Part shown: piece by piece, positions 7,574 to 14,896 of the stretch
How positions within the stretch are numbered: position 1 is the stretch's first letter
How the letters are laid out: each line of letters opens with the position of its first letter
Translations under genes and position numbers: made by a program
DNA from: Polyangiaceae bacterium
Lineage (GTDB): Bacteria > Myxococcota > Polyangia > Polyangiales > Polyangiaceae
Direction: 5' to 3'
DNA length: 21,255 nt
Assembly: GCA_025936205.1 (NCBI GenBank)
Contig: JAICTU010000105.1
Span: 1-21,255, forward strand
The notes under the pieces: generated by a model
Databases searched by the model: none
Seen by the model: only the letters and a program-made list of their open reading frames with translations
Told to the model about the DNA's origin: nothing

Positions 7574-8608
7574 GTGGGGCGACCCGAACGTCTATCGTGG
7601 ATTTCGGAAGCACCTCTGTGGGCAGACGAGCTTCAGCACGTTCTCGTGGTCGCAGAGCAACCCGCGCAGCGGCAGGAGTTGATGCAGCTGTGCATGGGGG
7701 AGGGCTATCAAGCGTCCCCGGTGGCCACACCGGAGATGTTGTTGTCGCACCCCAAGACGGGCGTCGATCTGATCCTGATGGTGCTCGAGGGCCACGGACG
7801 GAGCCTCGACCTGTGCGGCGAGGTGCGCACGATGGAAGCGTTCCGCAGCGCCTCGATCATGTTGATCGCCCCGACCGCGCCCGAGCCCGAGCAAGCCGCC
7901 GCCGCGCTCCTCGGCGGCGCCGATGACTATTGCTCTTTCGACCAACGCTTTCGTTGCGAGCTGCGCGCGCGCATCCGGGTGCACCTGCGCAACAAGCGCA
8001 TGCGCGACGCCGTCGAGCGGCTGCGTGGCGAGCGCAACAACCTGCGCACCAAGGCCAGCGTCGACTCCCTCACCGGCGCCCTGGCGCGGCGCGCGCTGTT
8101 CGACGCCGTGGAAAAGGCCCTGAAGGCGGGCAACCCCTTCGCGGTCCTCTTCGCCGACATCGACTTCTTCAAGAAGGTCAACGACACCTATGGTCACCAG
8201 GTCGGTGACCTCGCGCTGCAGCGCGTGGCCGAGACGCTGTCCCGCGAGCGCCGCTCGGGCGATGTGTGTGGCCGCTACGGCGGCGAAGAGTTCGTGCTGG
8301 TCGTGAGCAATGTCTCTGCGCACGAAGCCCAGCGCGTGGCCGAGCGCCACCGGCGCGCGGTGGCCGGGCTGCGCCTGGCAGCGCTGGGTGGCCCCGAGCG
8401 CATCACGATCAGCATCGGCGTCGCAGTGTTCGATCCCGAAGCGCCCGATCCCTCGGTGGCCTCAATTGTCAGCCGGGCCGATGCGGCGCTGTACCGTGCG
8501 AAGCGCGCGGGCCGCGACTGTGTGCTGATGGCCGAGCCGTACACGGTCGGCAAGGAAACGAGCGACGAGCTCGCCATTCGCCAATGGCTCGAGGAGAAGA
8601 CTCCATGA
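7574..8608 (+). CDS. Diguanylate cyclase with degenerate receiver domain
   Basis: 344 residues from the GTG at 7574, chosen because GGAG precedes it; TTG at 7472 or GTG at 7535 would extend it by 34 or 13 residues. Residues ~22-139 have the receiver alternation (HVLVVAEQP, DLILMV, ASIMLIAP, GADDY), but the phosphoacceptor Asp is Val70 and the acidic pair after strand 1 is Ala-Glu, so phosphorylation is unlikely. A short helical linker (~140-165) leads to a GGDEF domain (~170-330): DIDFFKKVNDTYGHQVGD, active site GGEEF (236-240) and the inhibitory RxxD site RSGD (227-230). It should make cyclic-di-GMP from two GTP with product feedback. ATGA overlap with the HDOD gene implies translational coupling. 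The layout resembles PleD/WspR-type proteins without a working switch. Confidence 0.9.
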   Translation: MGRPERLSWISEAPLWADELQHVLVVAEQPAQRQELMQLCMGEGYQASPVATPEMLLSHPKTGVDLILMVLEGHGRSLDLCGEVRTMEAFRSASIMLIAPTAPEPEQAAAALLGGADDYCSFDQRFRCELRARIRVHLRNKRMRDAVERLRGERNNLRTKASVDSLTGALARRALFDAVEKALKAGNPFAVLFADIDFFKKVNDTYGHQVGDLALQRVAETLSRERRSGDVCGRYGGEEFVLVVSNVSAHEAQRVAERHRRAVAGLRLAALGGPERITISIGVAVFDPEAPDPSVASIVSRADAALYRAKRAGRDCVLMAEPYTVGKETSDELAIRQWLEEKTP

Positions 8609-9462
8609 CCTACGAGATCAATGTCCAGATTTCCAAGCACCTGCTCACGCCGCTGACGCAGCCGTCGGCGGTCAGCATGACCGAGGCCGCGCTGGTGCAG
8701 ACGCTGGAGGGCGGGCGTGCGGCGCTGCCCCTGCTGCCGCAAGTGGCGCAGCAAGCTCTCGAGCTCGCGAACAACCCCGACAGCACCGTGCGCGAGTTCT
8801 CGGAGCTGATCATGAAGGATCCGCCGATCGCGGCGCGCTTCCTGGCCACGGCCAACTCCGCGCTCTACTCCCGCGGCCAGACCATCCGCAGCGCGCAAGA
8901 AGCGGTGGCGCGCATCGGCCTGGCCGCTTCGCGCGATCTGGTGTTTCAGGTCGTCTACGCCGCGACGATGACCGGGCTCAAGCACTTCCACAACGAGGTC
9001 CAGGCCTCGTTCCGGCGCAGCGTATTGTGCGGAGTGATCTGCCGCATCGCCGCGCCGGTGCTCGGCCTCGACATCTCCGATGCGTATCTGTGCGGCCTGC
9101 TCCACGACATCGGTGAGTCGCGCGTGTACCGCATCCTCGACGAGAGTAAGAGCGTCCCGAGCGGTGAAGAAGCCGCCCAGCTGGTGAACAAGTACCATCC
9201 CCGCGCCGGCGCGGAGCTGGCCATGCGCTGGGCACTGCCCGATGACATCGTGCAGGTGTGCCGCCGTCACGAGGAGAAAGAGCCGCCGCCCAACGACCGC
9301 CTGCGCCTGGTGCGCCTGGCGGATGTGCTGGCTCCGCGCATCGAGGAGGCCACCAAGGAGCCTGCGCCGCTCGCGGGCTCGGGCATCGAGCAGCTCGGCG
9401 TGTCTCCCGATCTGGCTCAGACGATCATCGATCGCGGCCTGTCAGCCGCCGCCCGTCTGTAA
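8605..9462 (+). CDS. HDOD domain protein
   Basis: 285 residues. The ATG at 8605 overlaps the preceding stop (ATGA) and has GAGGAGAAG about 8 nt upstream, which decides the start against a longer open frame. Residues ~35-235 form an HDOD domain: LPLLPQVAQQALEL (41-54), FSELIMKDPPIAARFLATANSA (65-86), the RIGL segment (103-106), and LLHDIG (165-170). HDOD proteins resemble HD phosphohydrolases but usually lack the full metal site. They commonly act as signalling adaptors, often next to GGDEF/EAL or chemotaxis genes. Here LHD is present, but I see no full set of HD metal ligands. The coupled GGDEF gene suggests that it senses or transmits the cyclic-di-GMP output, which is inferred. It ends before an OsmC gene on the same strand. 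Confidence 0.9.
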   Translation: MTYEINVQISKHLLTPLTQPSAVSMTEAALVQTLEGGRAALPLLPQVAQQALELANNPDSTVREFSELIMKDPPIAARFLATANSALYSRGQTIRSAQEAVARIGLAASRDLVFQVVYAATMTGLKHFHNEVQASFRRSVLCGVICRIAAPVLGLDISDAYLCGLLHDIGESRVYRILDESKSVPSGEEAAQLVNKYHPRAGAELAMRWALPDDIVQVCRRHEEKEPPPNDRLRLVRLADVLAPRIEEATKEPAPLAGSGIEQLGVSPDLAQTIIDRGLSAAARL

Positions 9463-9504
9463 GGCGCTGTGTCCGGCGTCCGTGGGCAAGGGCGCCGTCC
9501 GGCG

Positions 9505-9510
9505 CTACAA
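9505..9510 (+). promoter_or_regulatory. Possible -10 box (TACAAT) for the OsmC gene
   Basis: TACAAT ends 8 nt before the ATG at 9519. If it is a -10 element, transcription would start at or next to the start codon and give a leaderless mRNA, which fits the absence of a Shine-Dalgarno. No good -35 is visible at the right distance. Confidence 0.25.
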
Positions 9511-9518
9511 TCCGGCTC

Positions 9519-10025
9519 ATGGACGCAGACGCTTTGCGGCAGCTACAGGCCCCTCTGAAGGCGCGCTACAAGGAGCAGCCCGAGCAGGGTCGCGTGACCC
9601 TGCGCGCTCGCGGCACCGTCGACCAGGCGAGCCTCAGTTGCCGGATCGAGGGCGGCAAACCCGGGGTTCCGGCGGGCCTGCATCCTGCCGCCGGCGGCGG
9701 CGGCTCTCTGGCGTGCTCCGGGGACATGCTGCTCGAAGCTCTGGTCGGCTGTGCCGGCGTCACGCTCGCTGCAGTGGCGACCGCGATGAGCATCGAGCTT
9801 CAGGACGCTCACATCACCGCGGAAGGCGAGGTCGACTTCCGCGGCACCCTGGGCGTCGTCAAGGGCGTGCCGGTCGGCTTCGAATCCATCCGGGTGATCT
9901 TCGAGCTGCGCGGGACGGCGGCGGACAAGCTCGCGAAGTTGGTCGAGCTCACGGAACGCTACTGCGTCGTGTTTCAGACGCTGGCGAAACCACCGGCGAT
10001 CGAAGTGCGCGTTCAGCCGACCTGA
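9519..10025 (+). CDS. OsmC-family peroxiredoxin-like protein
   Basis: 168 residues from the ATG at 9519, a normal OsmC-family length. The family reduces organic hydroperoxides through a pair of conserved cysteines. Here they are most likely Cys78 in LLEALVGCAGVTL and Cys139 in ERYCVVFQTL, each at the start of a long helix. An additional Cys66 (LACSGD) precedes the first helix. The intervening EGEVDFRGTLGV and GFESIRVIFEL strands fit the OsmC beta-sheet. The product should be cytoplasmic. It lies 56 nt after the HDOD gene and converges with the aldo-keto reductase gene. No start-proximal Shine-Dalgarno is visible. Some OsmC-like proteins have other substrates, so the exact reaction is not certain. 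Confidence 0.88.
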   Translation: MDADALRQLQAPLKARYKEQPEQGRVTLRARGTVDQASLSCRIEGGKPGVPAGLHPAAGGGGSLACSGDMLLEALVGCAGVTLAAVATAMSIELQDAHITAEGEVDFRGTLGVVKGVPVGFESIRVIFELRGTAADKLAKLVELTERYCVVFQTLAKPPAIEVRVQPT

Positions 10026-10040
10026 AGCTCGCGTGGCCCG

Positions 10041-10056
10041 GCCGGGTCAGCCCGGC
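10041..10056. terminator. GC hairpin between convergent OsmC and aldo-keto reductase genes
   Basis: GCCGGG-TCAG-CCCGGC forms a 6-bp all-GC stem with a 4-nt loop. It spans the end of the minus-strand reductase gene in a 21-nt convergent gap. No T tract follows on either strand, so intrinsic termination is only possible. Confidence 0.3.
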
Positions 10057-11075
10057 ACCGGCGCGTTCTCGCGCACCAGCCCCGCGCTCTTTAGATCACG
10101 CCACAGCGCGTTCGGGATGTGCTGGCTCATCAGCTCGAAGTTCTGGCGGATTTCGGCTGCCGAGATCGCGCCGATCACCACGCTCGATACTTTGGGGTGT
10201 GCGAGCGGGAACTGGATAGCTGCCGCCGCCAGGGGCACGCCGTGGGCACGGCACACCTCGTCCAGCTTGGCCACGCGCTCGCGCACGGCCGCCGGCGCGT
10301 CCGCGTAGTTGTACTTCGAGCCCTGTTTCGGCCCCGAAGCGAGGATGCCCGAGTTGTACACGCCGCCCGCCAGCACGCCGATGTCCTTTTGCTCGCACAG
10401 AGGCAAGAACTCGTCGAGCGCGCCCTGCTCGAGCAGAGTGTAGCGCCCCGCGAGCAGCATGCAGTCGAAGTCACCTGCGCGAGCGAAGCGCGCGCACATG
10501 TCCGACTCGTTCACGCCCACGCCGATCGCCTTCACGTCACCGTTCTTGCGCAGCTCGAGCAACGCCCGGTACGCGCCGGACATCGCCTCGTCGAAGCGAC
10601 GATCCGCGGCCTCGCGGCTGCCGTGCGTGTGCACATCCACGTCGTGGATCAAGAGCACGTCCACGCGCGCCAGCCCCAGCCGCAGCAGCGATTGCTCGAA
10701 GGAGCGCATCGCGCCGTCGTAGCTGTAGTCGAGCACCTGATTGAACTCGAGCCCGCCCGCCCAGTTGCCCCGATCCGCGTGGCCCGGCGCGGCCTTGTAG
10801 TGGCGCCCCACCTTGGTCGAGATCACCAGGCCGTCGCGCGGCCGTTGCCGCAACTCGTGACCCGTGCGGTGCTCTGCGAGCCCGCCACCGTAGAGCGGCG
10901 CCGTGTCGAACAGGCGCAGCCCGAGCTCGTAGCCGGTCTTCAACATGGCGATCGCGTCGGGCTCCGGCACGCGCTGGTACAGATCGCCGAGCGGCGCAGT
11001 GCCCACGCCGAGGGCCGTGACTTGCAACGGTGAGCTGCCGAGTTTGCGCAGAGTGAGCGGGGTAGGGACGGTCAT
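10047..11075 (-). CDS. Aldo/keto reductase, probable aldose (L-fucose / D-threo-aldose) 1-dehydrogenase
   Basis: 342 residues with a complete AKR tetrad: Asp57 and Tyr62 in FDTAPLYGGG, Lys88 in STKVGR, and His144 in LLIHDVD. The C-terminal AIQFPLAHPKVSSVVIGA segment is the usual NADP-binding region. The length and motifs fit the family of D-threo-aldose / L-fucose dehydrogenases, which oxidise the sugar at C1 to the lactone. The start ATG overlaps the stop of a FucU-type mutarotase gene (ATGA). That strongly supports a sugar role, because the mutarotase supplies the anomer used by the dehydrogenase. A lactonase, dehydratase and aldolase for the rest of a non-phosphorylating fucose pathway are not in the window. 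The enzyme family is firm; the sugar is inferred. Confidence 0.9.
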   Translation of the reverse strand: MTVPTPLTLRKLGSSPLQVTALGVGTAPLGDLYQRVPEPDAIAMLKTGYELGLRLFDTAPLYGGGLAEHRTGHELRQRPRDGLVISTKVGRHYKAAPGHADRGNWAGGLEFNQVLDYSYDGAMRSFEQSLLRLGLARVDVLLIHDVDVHTHGSREAADRRFDEAMSGAYRALLELRKNGDVKAIGVGVNESDMCARFARAGDFDCMLLAGRYTLLEQGALDEFLPLCEQKDIGVLAGGVYNSGILASGPKQGSKYNYADAPAAVRERVAKLDEVCRAHGVPLAAAAIQFPLAHPKVSSVVIGAISAAEIRQNFELMSQHIPNALWRDLKSAGLVRENAPVPG

Positions 11076-11518
11076 CGGGTAGTCTCCGGGGGCGGCACGA
11101 CGCCTTTGCGAAGGATCAGGTTGCCGTAGAAGGCGCGCTCGCCCGTCGCGAACACGGCATAAGCCGTCTTGGCGAGGGCGTAGAAGGCGAAGCGCTCGAC
11201 GGCCGCGATGCGCGGCGCCCCCGGCACCATGCCATCGATCAGGAGCTGCATCTCCCGGACGATCGGCGGCACCGCATCGGGCTTGCCGACGACCTGCATG
11301 CTGACCAGCGGCATCGGTTCGAAGTCGTCGACCGGCAGCACTCCGAGCACGGCGCGCAACGCCTGCGGCAGGCTCGCGCCATCCATGCGCACCAGCCGCT
11401 GCGCCGTCGAGCTGGCGGGATAGTTGGCGTCTCCCAGCACCAGCAGGTCTCCGTGACCCATCGCCCGCAGCGTGGCGAGCGCCTCGGGCCCCAGGAGCGG
11501 ATCAGTGCCGAGCAACAT
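11072..11518 (-). CDS. fucU: RbsD/FucU-family sugar mutarotase (L-fucose mutarotase type)
   Basis: 148 residues, the usual FucU length. The N-terminal ATLRAMGHGDLLVLGDANYP carries the invariant His22 with GHGD, and the C-terminal AFYALAKTAYAVFATGERAFYGNLILRKG closes the ring-forming fold. FucU interconverts alpha and beta anomers of fucose or related sugars in the cytoplasm. The ATG at 11518 follows a GAGCCG context with no strong Shine-Dalgarno. The gene is translationally coupled to the aldo-keto reductase. RbsD (ribose) and RhaM-like activities are alternatives, but the central VVGKPDAVPPIVREM segment and length fit FucU better. Confidence 0.87.
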   Translation of the reverse strand: MLLGTDPLLGPEALATLRAMGHGDLLVLGDANYPASSTAQRLVRMDGASLPQALRAVLGVLPVDDFEPMPLVSMQVVGKPDAVPPIVREMQLLIDGMVPGAPRIAAVERFAFYALAKTAYAVFATGERAFYGNLILRKGVVPPPETTR

Positions 11519-11536
11519 CGGCTCGCAGCTTAGAGA

Positions 11537-11569
11537 CCCCCAGCGGCGTCGTAAAGCTGCTGCCGGGGG
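11537..11569 (-). terminator. Hairpin between the 60-codon gene and fucU
   Basis: CCCCC-A-GCGGC pairs with GCTGC-C-GGGGG: ten pairs including one G-T, with one A/C mismatch and an 11-nt loop. It starts 26 nt after the stop of the small minus-strand gene. There is no T tract beyond it, so it may terminate transcription or protect an mRNA end. Confidence 0.4.
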
Positions 11570-11594
11570 CTCAACCCGCTTGACTTCTTGCGGT

Positions 11595-11777
11595 TTATTG
11601 CCGGTCTGGGCTGCCGCGCAGCTGTGCCGAGCCCGGACCGAAGGTCATGGCCCGCAGCAGATCCGATTCCGTGAAGGGCACGTTGCGCTTGCCGCACTCC
11701 AGGGCGCCCTTGATGATCTTTACCAACTCCGACGTCGGCAGACGGCTCGTCAGCTCCTCCACCAAGTTGCTGTCCAT
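11595..11777 (-). CDS. Small protein, 60 residues, unknown function
   Basis: The ATG at 11777 is preceded by CAGGAGAGCAAC, a strong Shine-Dalgarno (GGAG) at good spacing. That decides this start over a GTG at 11801. The peptide is predicted mostly helical (LVEELTSRLPTSELVKIIKGAL, then FTESDLLRAMTF) with a polar, Gly/Ser/Gln/Arg-rich tail. It has one Cys in LECGKRN, no signal peptide and no membrane segment. I recognise no family. A plausible promoter lies just upstream and a hairpin downstream, so it looks like an independent small transcription unit between fucU and glyA. Coding status rests on the ribosome site and codon use. Confidence 0.6.
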   Translation of the reverse strand: MDSNLVEELTSRLPTSELVKIIKGALECGKRNVPFTESDLLRAMTFGPGSAQLRGSPDRQ

Positions 11778-11802
11778 GTTGCTCTCCTGGTCGGGGTTCA
11801 CT

Positions 11803-11831
11803 CAATAACTCCAGGCTCGAGATTTGGGCAA
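11803..11831 (-). promoter_or_regulatory. Possible sigma-70 type promoter for the 60-codon gene
   Basis: On the minus strand TTGCCC (11831-11826) and TTATTG (11808-11803) are separated by exactly 17 nt, and the start codon is 26 nt further on. The match to TTGACA/TATAAT is moderate. Confidence 0.35.
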
Positions 11832-12200
11832 GACGCGCTCCTCGATCGCCGCTGATTCGCTGCGGAACAATGGGAGCTCGACTGTGAAAGTGAGCTCGCT
11901 GCTCACGTCTCGCCGGGTGTGGGCGAGTGTAGCGTGCGCCCGTGTTTCATGCCCTGATCGCTCGCAAGTCGAGTGTCCCCATCAGCGACGGAAGCGTGCC
12001 GTTCGGGTGCGTTGGCAAGCGCGATCGACAGGGCGGTCGAGGATGCCGCGGCGATTGTCGTCGCCGCGGAAACCTGTTCCAGCCAGCGCGGACGGGCCGG
12101 TGGCCACCAGCGCCGCAAAGTCGGTCTAGGTGCCGATTTTCATTGGCAAGCTCGGGGGCGCCCCCTATGTGCCACGGCGGTTCTCTCGAAAGGCTTACCG
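11832..12200. other. glyA leader region, no gene recognised
   Basis: This ~370-nt stretch lies upstream of glyA. Frames open through it on both strands but give low-complexity peptides without a recognisable domain. It contains a perfect 9-bp hairpin (12046-12069) and a perfect 12-bp G/C palindrome GGGGGCGCCCCC at 12154-12165, 35 nt before the glyA start. I could not match it to a glycine, tetrahydrofolate or SAM riboswitch consensus. Confidence 0.45.
12046..12069 (+). promoter_or_regulatory. Perfect 9-bp hairpin upstream of glyA
   Basis: CCGCGGCGA and TCGCCGCGG flank a 6-nt loop (TTGTCG). It lies about 130 nt before the glyA ATG and is followed by AAACC rather than a T tract. It may be a structured leader element or chance in GC-rich DNA. 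Confidence 0.35.
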
Positions 12201-13706
12201 ATGGCTGGTTCTGGCGCCCTCCAAGAATATCTCCGCAGCACAGCTCCCGATCGAGTCGACACTGCCTTCGTGGCGTATCTCGCGTCCCTGACCGAGGTCG
12301 CGACGGTGGCGCCCGATGTGGCCTCCGCCATCGTGCACGAGCTGGGGGACCAGCGCCGGAACCTGAAGCTGATCGCCTCCGAGAATTACTGCTCGCTGGC
12401 GACCCAGCTGGCGATGGGCAACCTGCTCACCGACAAGTACGCCGAGGGCTTTCCCGAGCATCGCTTCTACGCCGGCTGCGCCAACATCGACGCCATCGAG
12501 GCGCGCGCCTGCGAGGAGGCCAAGCAGCTGTTCGGTGCCGCTCACGCCTACGTCCAGCCCCACAGCGGCGCGGACGCCAACCTGATCGCCTACTGGGCGA
12601 TCCTCGAGACGCGCGTCGGCGTCCCCGGTTTGGAGAAATTGGGCGAAAAAAACCCGGCACAGCTCTCCCCCGAGAAGTGGAACCAGCTGCGGCAAGAGCT
12701 CGGCAACCAGCGCCTGCTCGGCCTCGACTACTACTCCGGCGGCCACCTCACGCACGGCTACCGCTTCAACGTCTCGGCACGCATGTTCGACGTGCACAGC
12801 TACGCGGTCGATCGCGAGACGGGCCTGCTCGACTACGCCGCGATCGAGCGCCAGGCGCGCGAGGTCAAGCCCCTGATCCTGCTCGCCGGCTACAGCGCGT
12901 ACCCGCGCCGCATCGACTTCAAGCGCATGCGCCAGATCGCCGACGCCGTGGGCGCCGTGTTGATGGTCGACATGGCACACTTCGCGGGCCTGGTCGCCGG
13001 CAAGGTCTTCGAGGGGGACTTCGATCCCGTCGCGCACGCGCACGTGGTCACCTCCACGACGCACAAGACGCTGCGCGGTCCGCGCGGCGGCCTCGTGCTG
13101 TGCACCGATGAGTTCAAGGAGCAGGTCGACAAGGGCTGCCCGCTCGTGATCGGCGGCCCGCTGCCGCACGTGATGGCCGCCAAGGCGGTCGCGTTTGTCG
13201 AAGCCCGCAAGCCCGAGTTCCGCTCCTACGCTGCGCGCATCGTCGAGAACTCGCGCGCGCTGGCCCAGGCCGCCATCGACCAGGGCATGACGGTAGCGAC
13301 GCGCGGCACCGACAACCACCTCTTGCTGATCGACGTGCGCCCCTTCGGCCTCACCGGGCGCCAGGCAGAGAGCATCGTGCGCGAGAGCGGCATCACGCTG
13401 AACCGCAACTCCTTGCCCTTCGACCCCAACGGCCCCTGGTACACGAGCGGCTTGCGCGTCGGCACTCCCGCCACGACCACGCTCGGCATGGGCACGGCGG
13501 AGATGAAGGAAATCGCCGCCATCCTGAAGCTCGTGCTCTCGAACTCCAAGCCCGACACCACCGCGTCGGGCCCGAGCAAGGCCAAGTACACGATCGCTCC
13601 CGCGGCGCTGAACGAGGGCAAAGCCCGCGTCGCCGCGCTGCTCCAGAAGTTCCCCGTCTACCCGAACCTGGACCTGCGCCTGCTCGAACAGCACTTCGCC
13701 CGCTGA
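12201..13706 (+). CDS. glyA: Serine hydroxymethyltransferase, long form
   Basis: 501 residues from the ATG at 12201, with AAAGG about 8 nt upstream; the open frame continues upstream but is not conserved-looking. It interconverts serine and glycine with tetrahydrofolate, using PLP, in the cytoplasm. Visible motifs are [12 protein letters not shown] (54-65), [14 protein letters not shown] (80-93), [12 protein letters not shown] (116-127), GGHLTHG (180-186), [11 protein letters not shown], and the PLP lysine Lys289 in [14 protein letters not shown]. Compared with the ~417-residue E. coli enzyme it has a ~35-residue N-terminal extension and a ~35-40-residue insertion at about 136-172 between HSG and GGHLTHG. 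Long SHMTs of this kind are known in chlamydiae, spirochaetes and some delta-proteobacteria. It is monocistronic, closed by a strong hairpin. Confidence 0.96.
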   Translation: MAGSGALQEYLRSTAPDRVDTAFVAYLASLTEVATVAPDVASAIVHELGDQRRNLKLIASENYCSLATQLAMGNLLTDKYAEGFPEHRFYAGCANIDAIEARACEEAKQLFGAAHAYVQPHSGADANLIAYWAILETRVGVPGLEKLGEKNPAQLSPEKWNQLRQELGNQRLLGLDYYSGGHLTHGYRFNVSARMFDVHSYAVDRETGLLDYAAIERQAREVKPLILLAGYSAYPRRIDFKRMRQIADAVGAVLMVDMAHFAGLVAGKVFEGDFDPVAHAHVVTSTTHKTLRGPRGGLVLCTDEFKEQVDKGCPLVIGGPLPHVMAAKAVAFVEARKPEFRSYAARIVENSRALAQAAIDQGMTVATRGTDNHLLLIDVRPFGLTGRQAESIVRESGITLNRNSLPFDPNGPWYTSGLRVGTPATTTLGMGTAEMKEIAAILKLVLSNSKPDTTASGPSKAKYTIAPAALNEGKARVAALLQKFPVYPNLDLRLLEQHFAR

Positions 13707-13731
13707 GCGCCAGCCAGCACCACAAAGCGAA

Positions 13732-13775
13732 ACTGGGGTTGGGCTCGGCGCCACAGCGCCCCGCTCAACCCCAGT
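13732..13775. terminator. Long hairpin terminator between convergent glyA and DoxX-family genes
   Basis: ACTGGGGTTG (13732-13741) pairs perfectly with CAACCCCAGT (13766-13775), extended inward by three pairs including a G-T. A second inner stem, GGCGC/GCGCC (13747-13760), sits at the tip. It begins 25 nt after the glyA stop. There is no T tract. By position it could serve both convergent genes. Confidence 0.65.
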
Positions 13776-13893
13776 ATGTGCCCACCGCCCGCCGCCCTCC
13801 CGCTTCGCCCAGCTCGGGCCGCAGAGAGGGCTCATGCTAGCGCCGGCAGGCGCCCACTGGGCAGCGAGCCCTGGCCCCCCGATTCCTTCCTGC

Positions 13894-14310
13894 TCAGTGC
13901 TTGCGTTGCTGATCCAGCGACCACTGCCCGGCGCCGAAGAAGGCGAAGAACACGAGCATGATCAGTACCAGCGCCGAAAACTCCAGCGACTGGTTCTGGC
14001 TCGCGAGGTCTGCGTGCGAGTGATACATCACCAGCGCGCCGAACACCGGCAGTACCTGGATGGCCGCCGCCCAGCGCGTGAACAGGCCGAGCCCGAGCAG
14101 AGCGCCGCCAGCGATGTGTCCCACCGCGATCAAGCGCGCGACGAGCAGCGTCACGTCGCCCACGGCGAGCAAGTTGCCGATCCAACCTGGATTCAGCAAG
14201 AACAGCACCCCGCGCACGGTCAGACCAATGCCGAGGTAGATGCGAATCAGATCAAAGCCGCGTTCCGGTGTGAGATGCCGCAGCAGCGGACTGGTGGTGG
14301 TCGCGTTCAT
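13894..14310 (-). CDS. DoxX-family integral membrane protein
   Basis: 138 residues. The ATG at 14310 is preceded by GGTGAG at ~9 nt. An ATG at 14394 would add 28 polar residues and is less likely. Four hydrophobic segments are visible: FDLIRIYLGIGLTVRGVLFL, VARLIAVGHIAGGALLGLGL, AAAIQVLPVFGALVMY, and FSALVLIMLVFFAFFG, the arrangement of DoxX/DoxD-like proteins. The short charged tail DQQRKH closes the protein. Family members occur as subunits of thiosulphate:quinone oxidoreductase or as uncharacterised membrane proteins linked to redox stress. No partner gene is nearby here, so the role is open. The gene is convergent with glyA and divergent from the FHA-GGDEF gene. Confidence 0.85.
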   Translation of the reverse strand: MNATTTSPLLRHLTPERGFDLIRIYLGIGLTVRGVLFLLNPGWIGNLLAVGDVTLLVARLIAVGHIAGGALLGLGLFTRWAAAIQVLPVFGALVMYHSHADLASQNQSLEFSALVLIMLVFFAFFGAGQWSLDQQRKH

Positions 14311-14896
14311 GGTCTTTTTCTCACCTGCAGGCGTGCGGGGTGTGCCCGCAGAAGTGGGCAGGTCTCTCGCTGGTGTCGCTTCGCGCTGACTCATGCCCCA
14401 AGAGATTGTCGAAACAGGTCCCGATAACATCCATACTTGCACTCGTGGGAAACATTTCCAAGCGGCGCGCCGCTTTTCTGCAGGTTCAGCGGCTTTTCGC
14501 TGCTTGGGCTGCGATCGAGTCCCACTGGCCGAGGCATACATCCTCCGTCGATTCCAGCGCCGGCGGTCTGCGCGAGCGTTCCAAACCCGGTCGTGGTCGA
14601 GGCTGCCCCGCCGGGCCTCCCGGGGCCGAGCGCGTGTAGGCAGCGGTAACGCACTCGAAACCCAAACCCCTACACGCCGTTCGAGGCAGTGGGCAGCGGC
14701 TGCCCTGTCCCCGATGAAGCCCGTCGGCGCGCGGGCGCCAGTGAGGGCCGGTTCTTGCGCTCGCTCGCAGGTGTTGCACGTGGTGTTACACGAAGCCCGC
14801 CTCGCGGACATCTCGTTACCAATCTCGTGCGGTTTCTGGCGGGCCCAGAGCCGCTGAACTAGAGTGGTTTGTTTCAGCAGAGGAACACGCGACACT
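14311..14896. other. Long intergenic region, no gene recognised
   Basis: 586 nt between the divergent DoxX-family and FHA-GGDEF genes. Open frames exist, but their products are Arg/Pro-rich and irregular in codon use. Notable sites are a near-palindrome TGGGAAACATTTCCA at 14445-14459, a perfect 16-bp palindrome AAGCGGCGCGCCGCTT at 14460-14475 followed by TT, and the tandem 12-nt repeat at 14770-14793. Both promoters should lie here; I cannot assign them. Confidence 0.5.
14770..14793 (+). promoter_or_regulatory. Tandem 12-nt repeat, possible operator upstream of the FHA-GGDEF gene
   Basis: GGTGTTGCACGT is followed directly by GGTGTTACACGA (10 of 12 identical). Each unit contains a small dyad GTGT-T-RCAC. 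It lies about 100 nt before the start codon. Such direct repeats, spaced about one helical turn, often bind a regulator dimer or pair. Confidence 0.4.

Noticed and set aside
8266..8604. Upstream extension of the HDOD frame
   Set aside because: It lies inside the GGDEF gene in another frame; the ATGA overlap with a good ribosome site marks the real start.
11973..12200. 76-codon N-terminal extension of glyA
   Set aside because: The sequence is not SHMT-like and the ATG at 12201 gives a complete enzyme.
12001..12200. Glycine, tetrahydrofolate, SAM or cobalamin riboswitch before glyA
   Set aside because: None of the conserved core strings of these classes could be found; only generic hairpins remain.
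12195..13835. 546-codon open frame on the minus strand opposite glyA
   Set aside because: It mirrors the codon bias of glyA, gives a Val/Gly/His/Leu-rich product with no domain, and glyA is certain on the other strand.
14460..14475. Perfect 16-bp palindrome followed by TT as an intrinsic terminator
   Set aside because: No gene on either strand ends just before it; kept only as a note in the intergenic entry.
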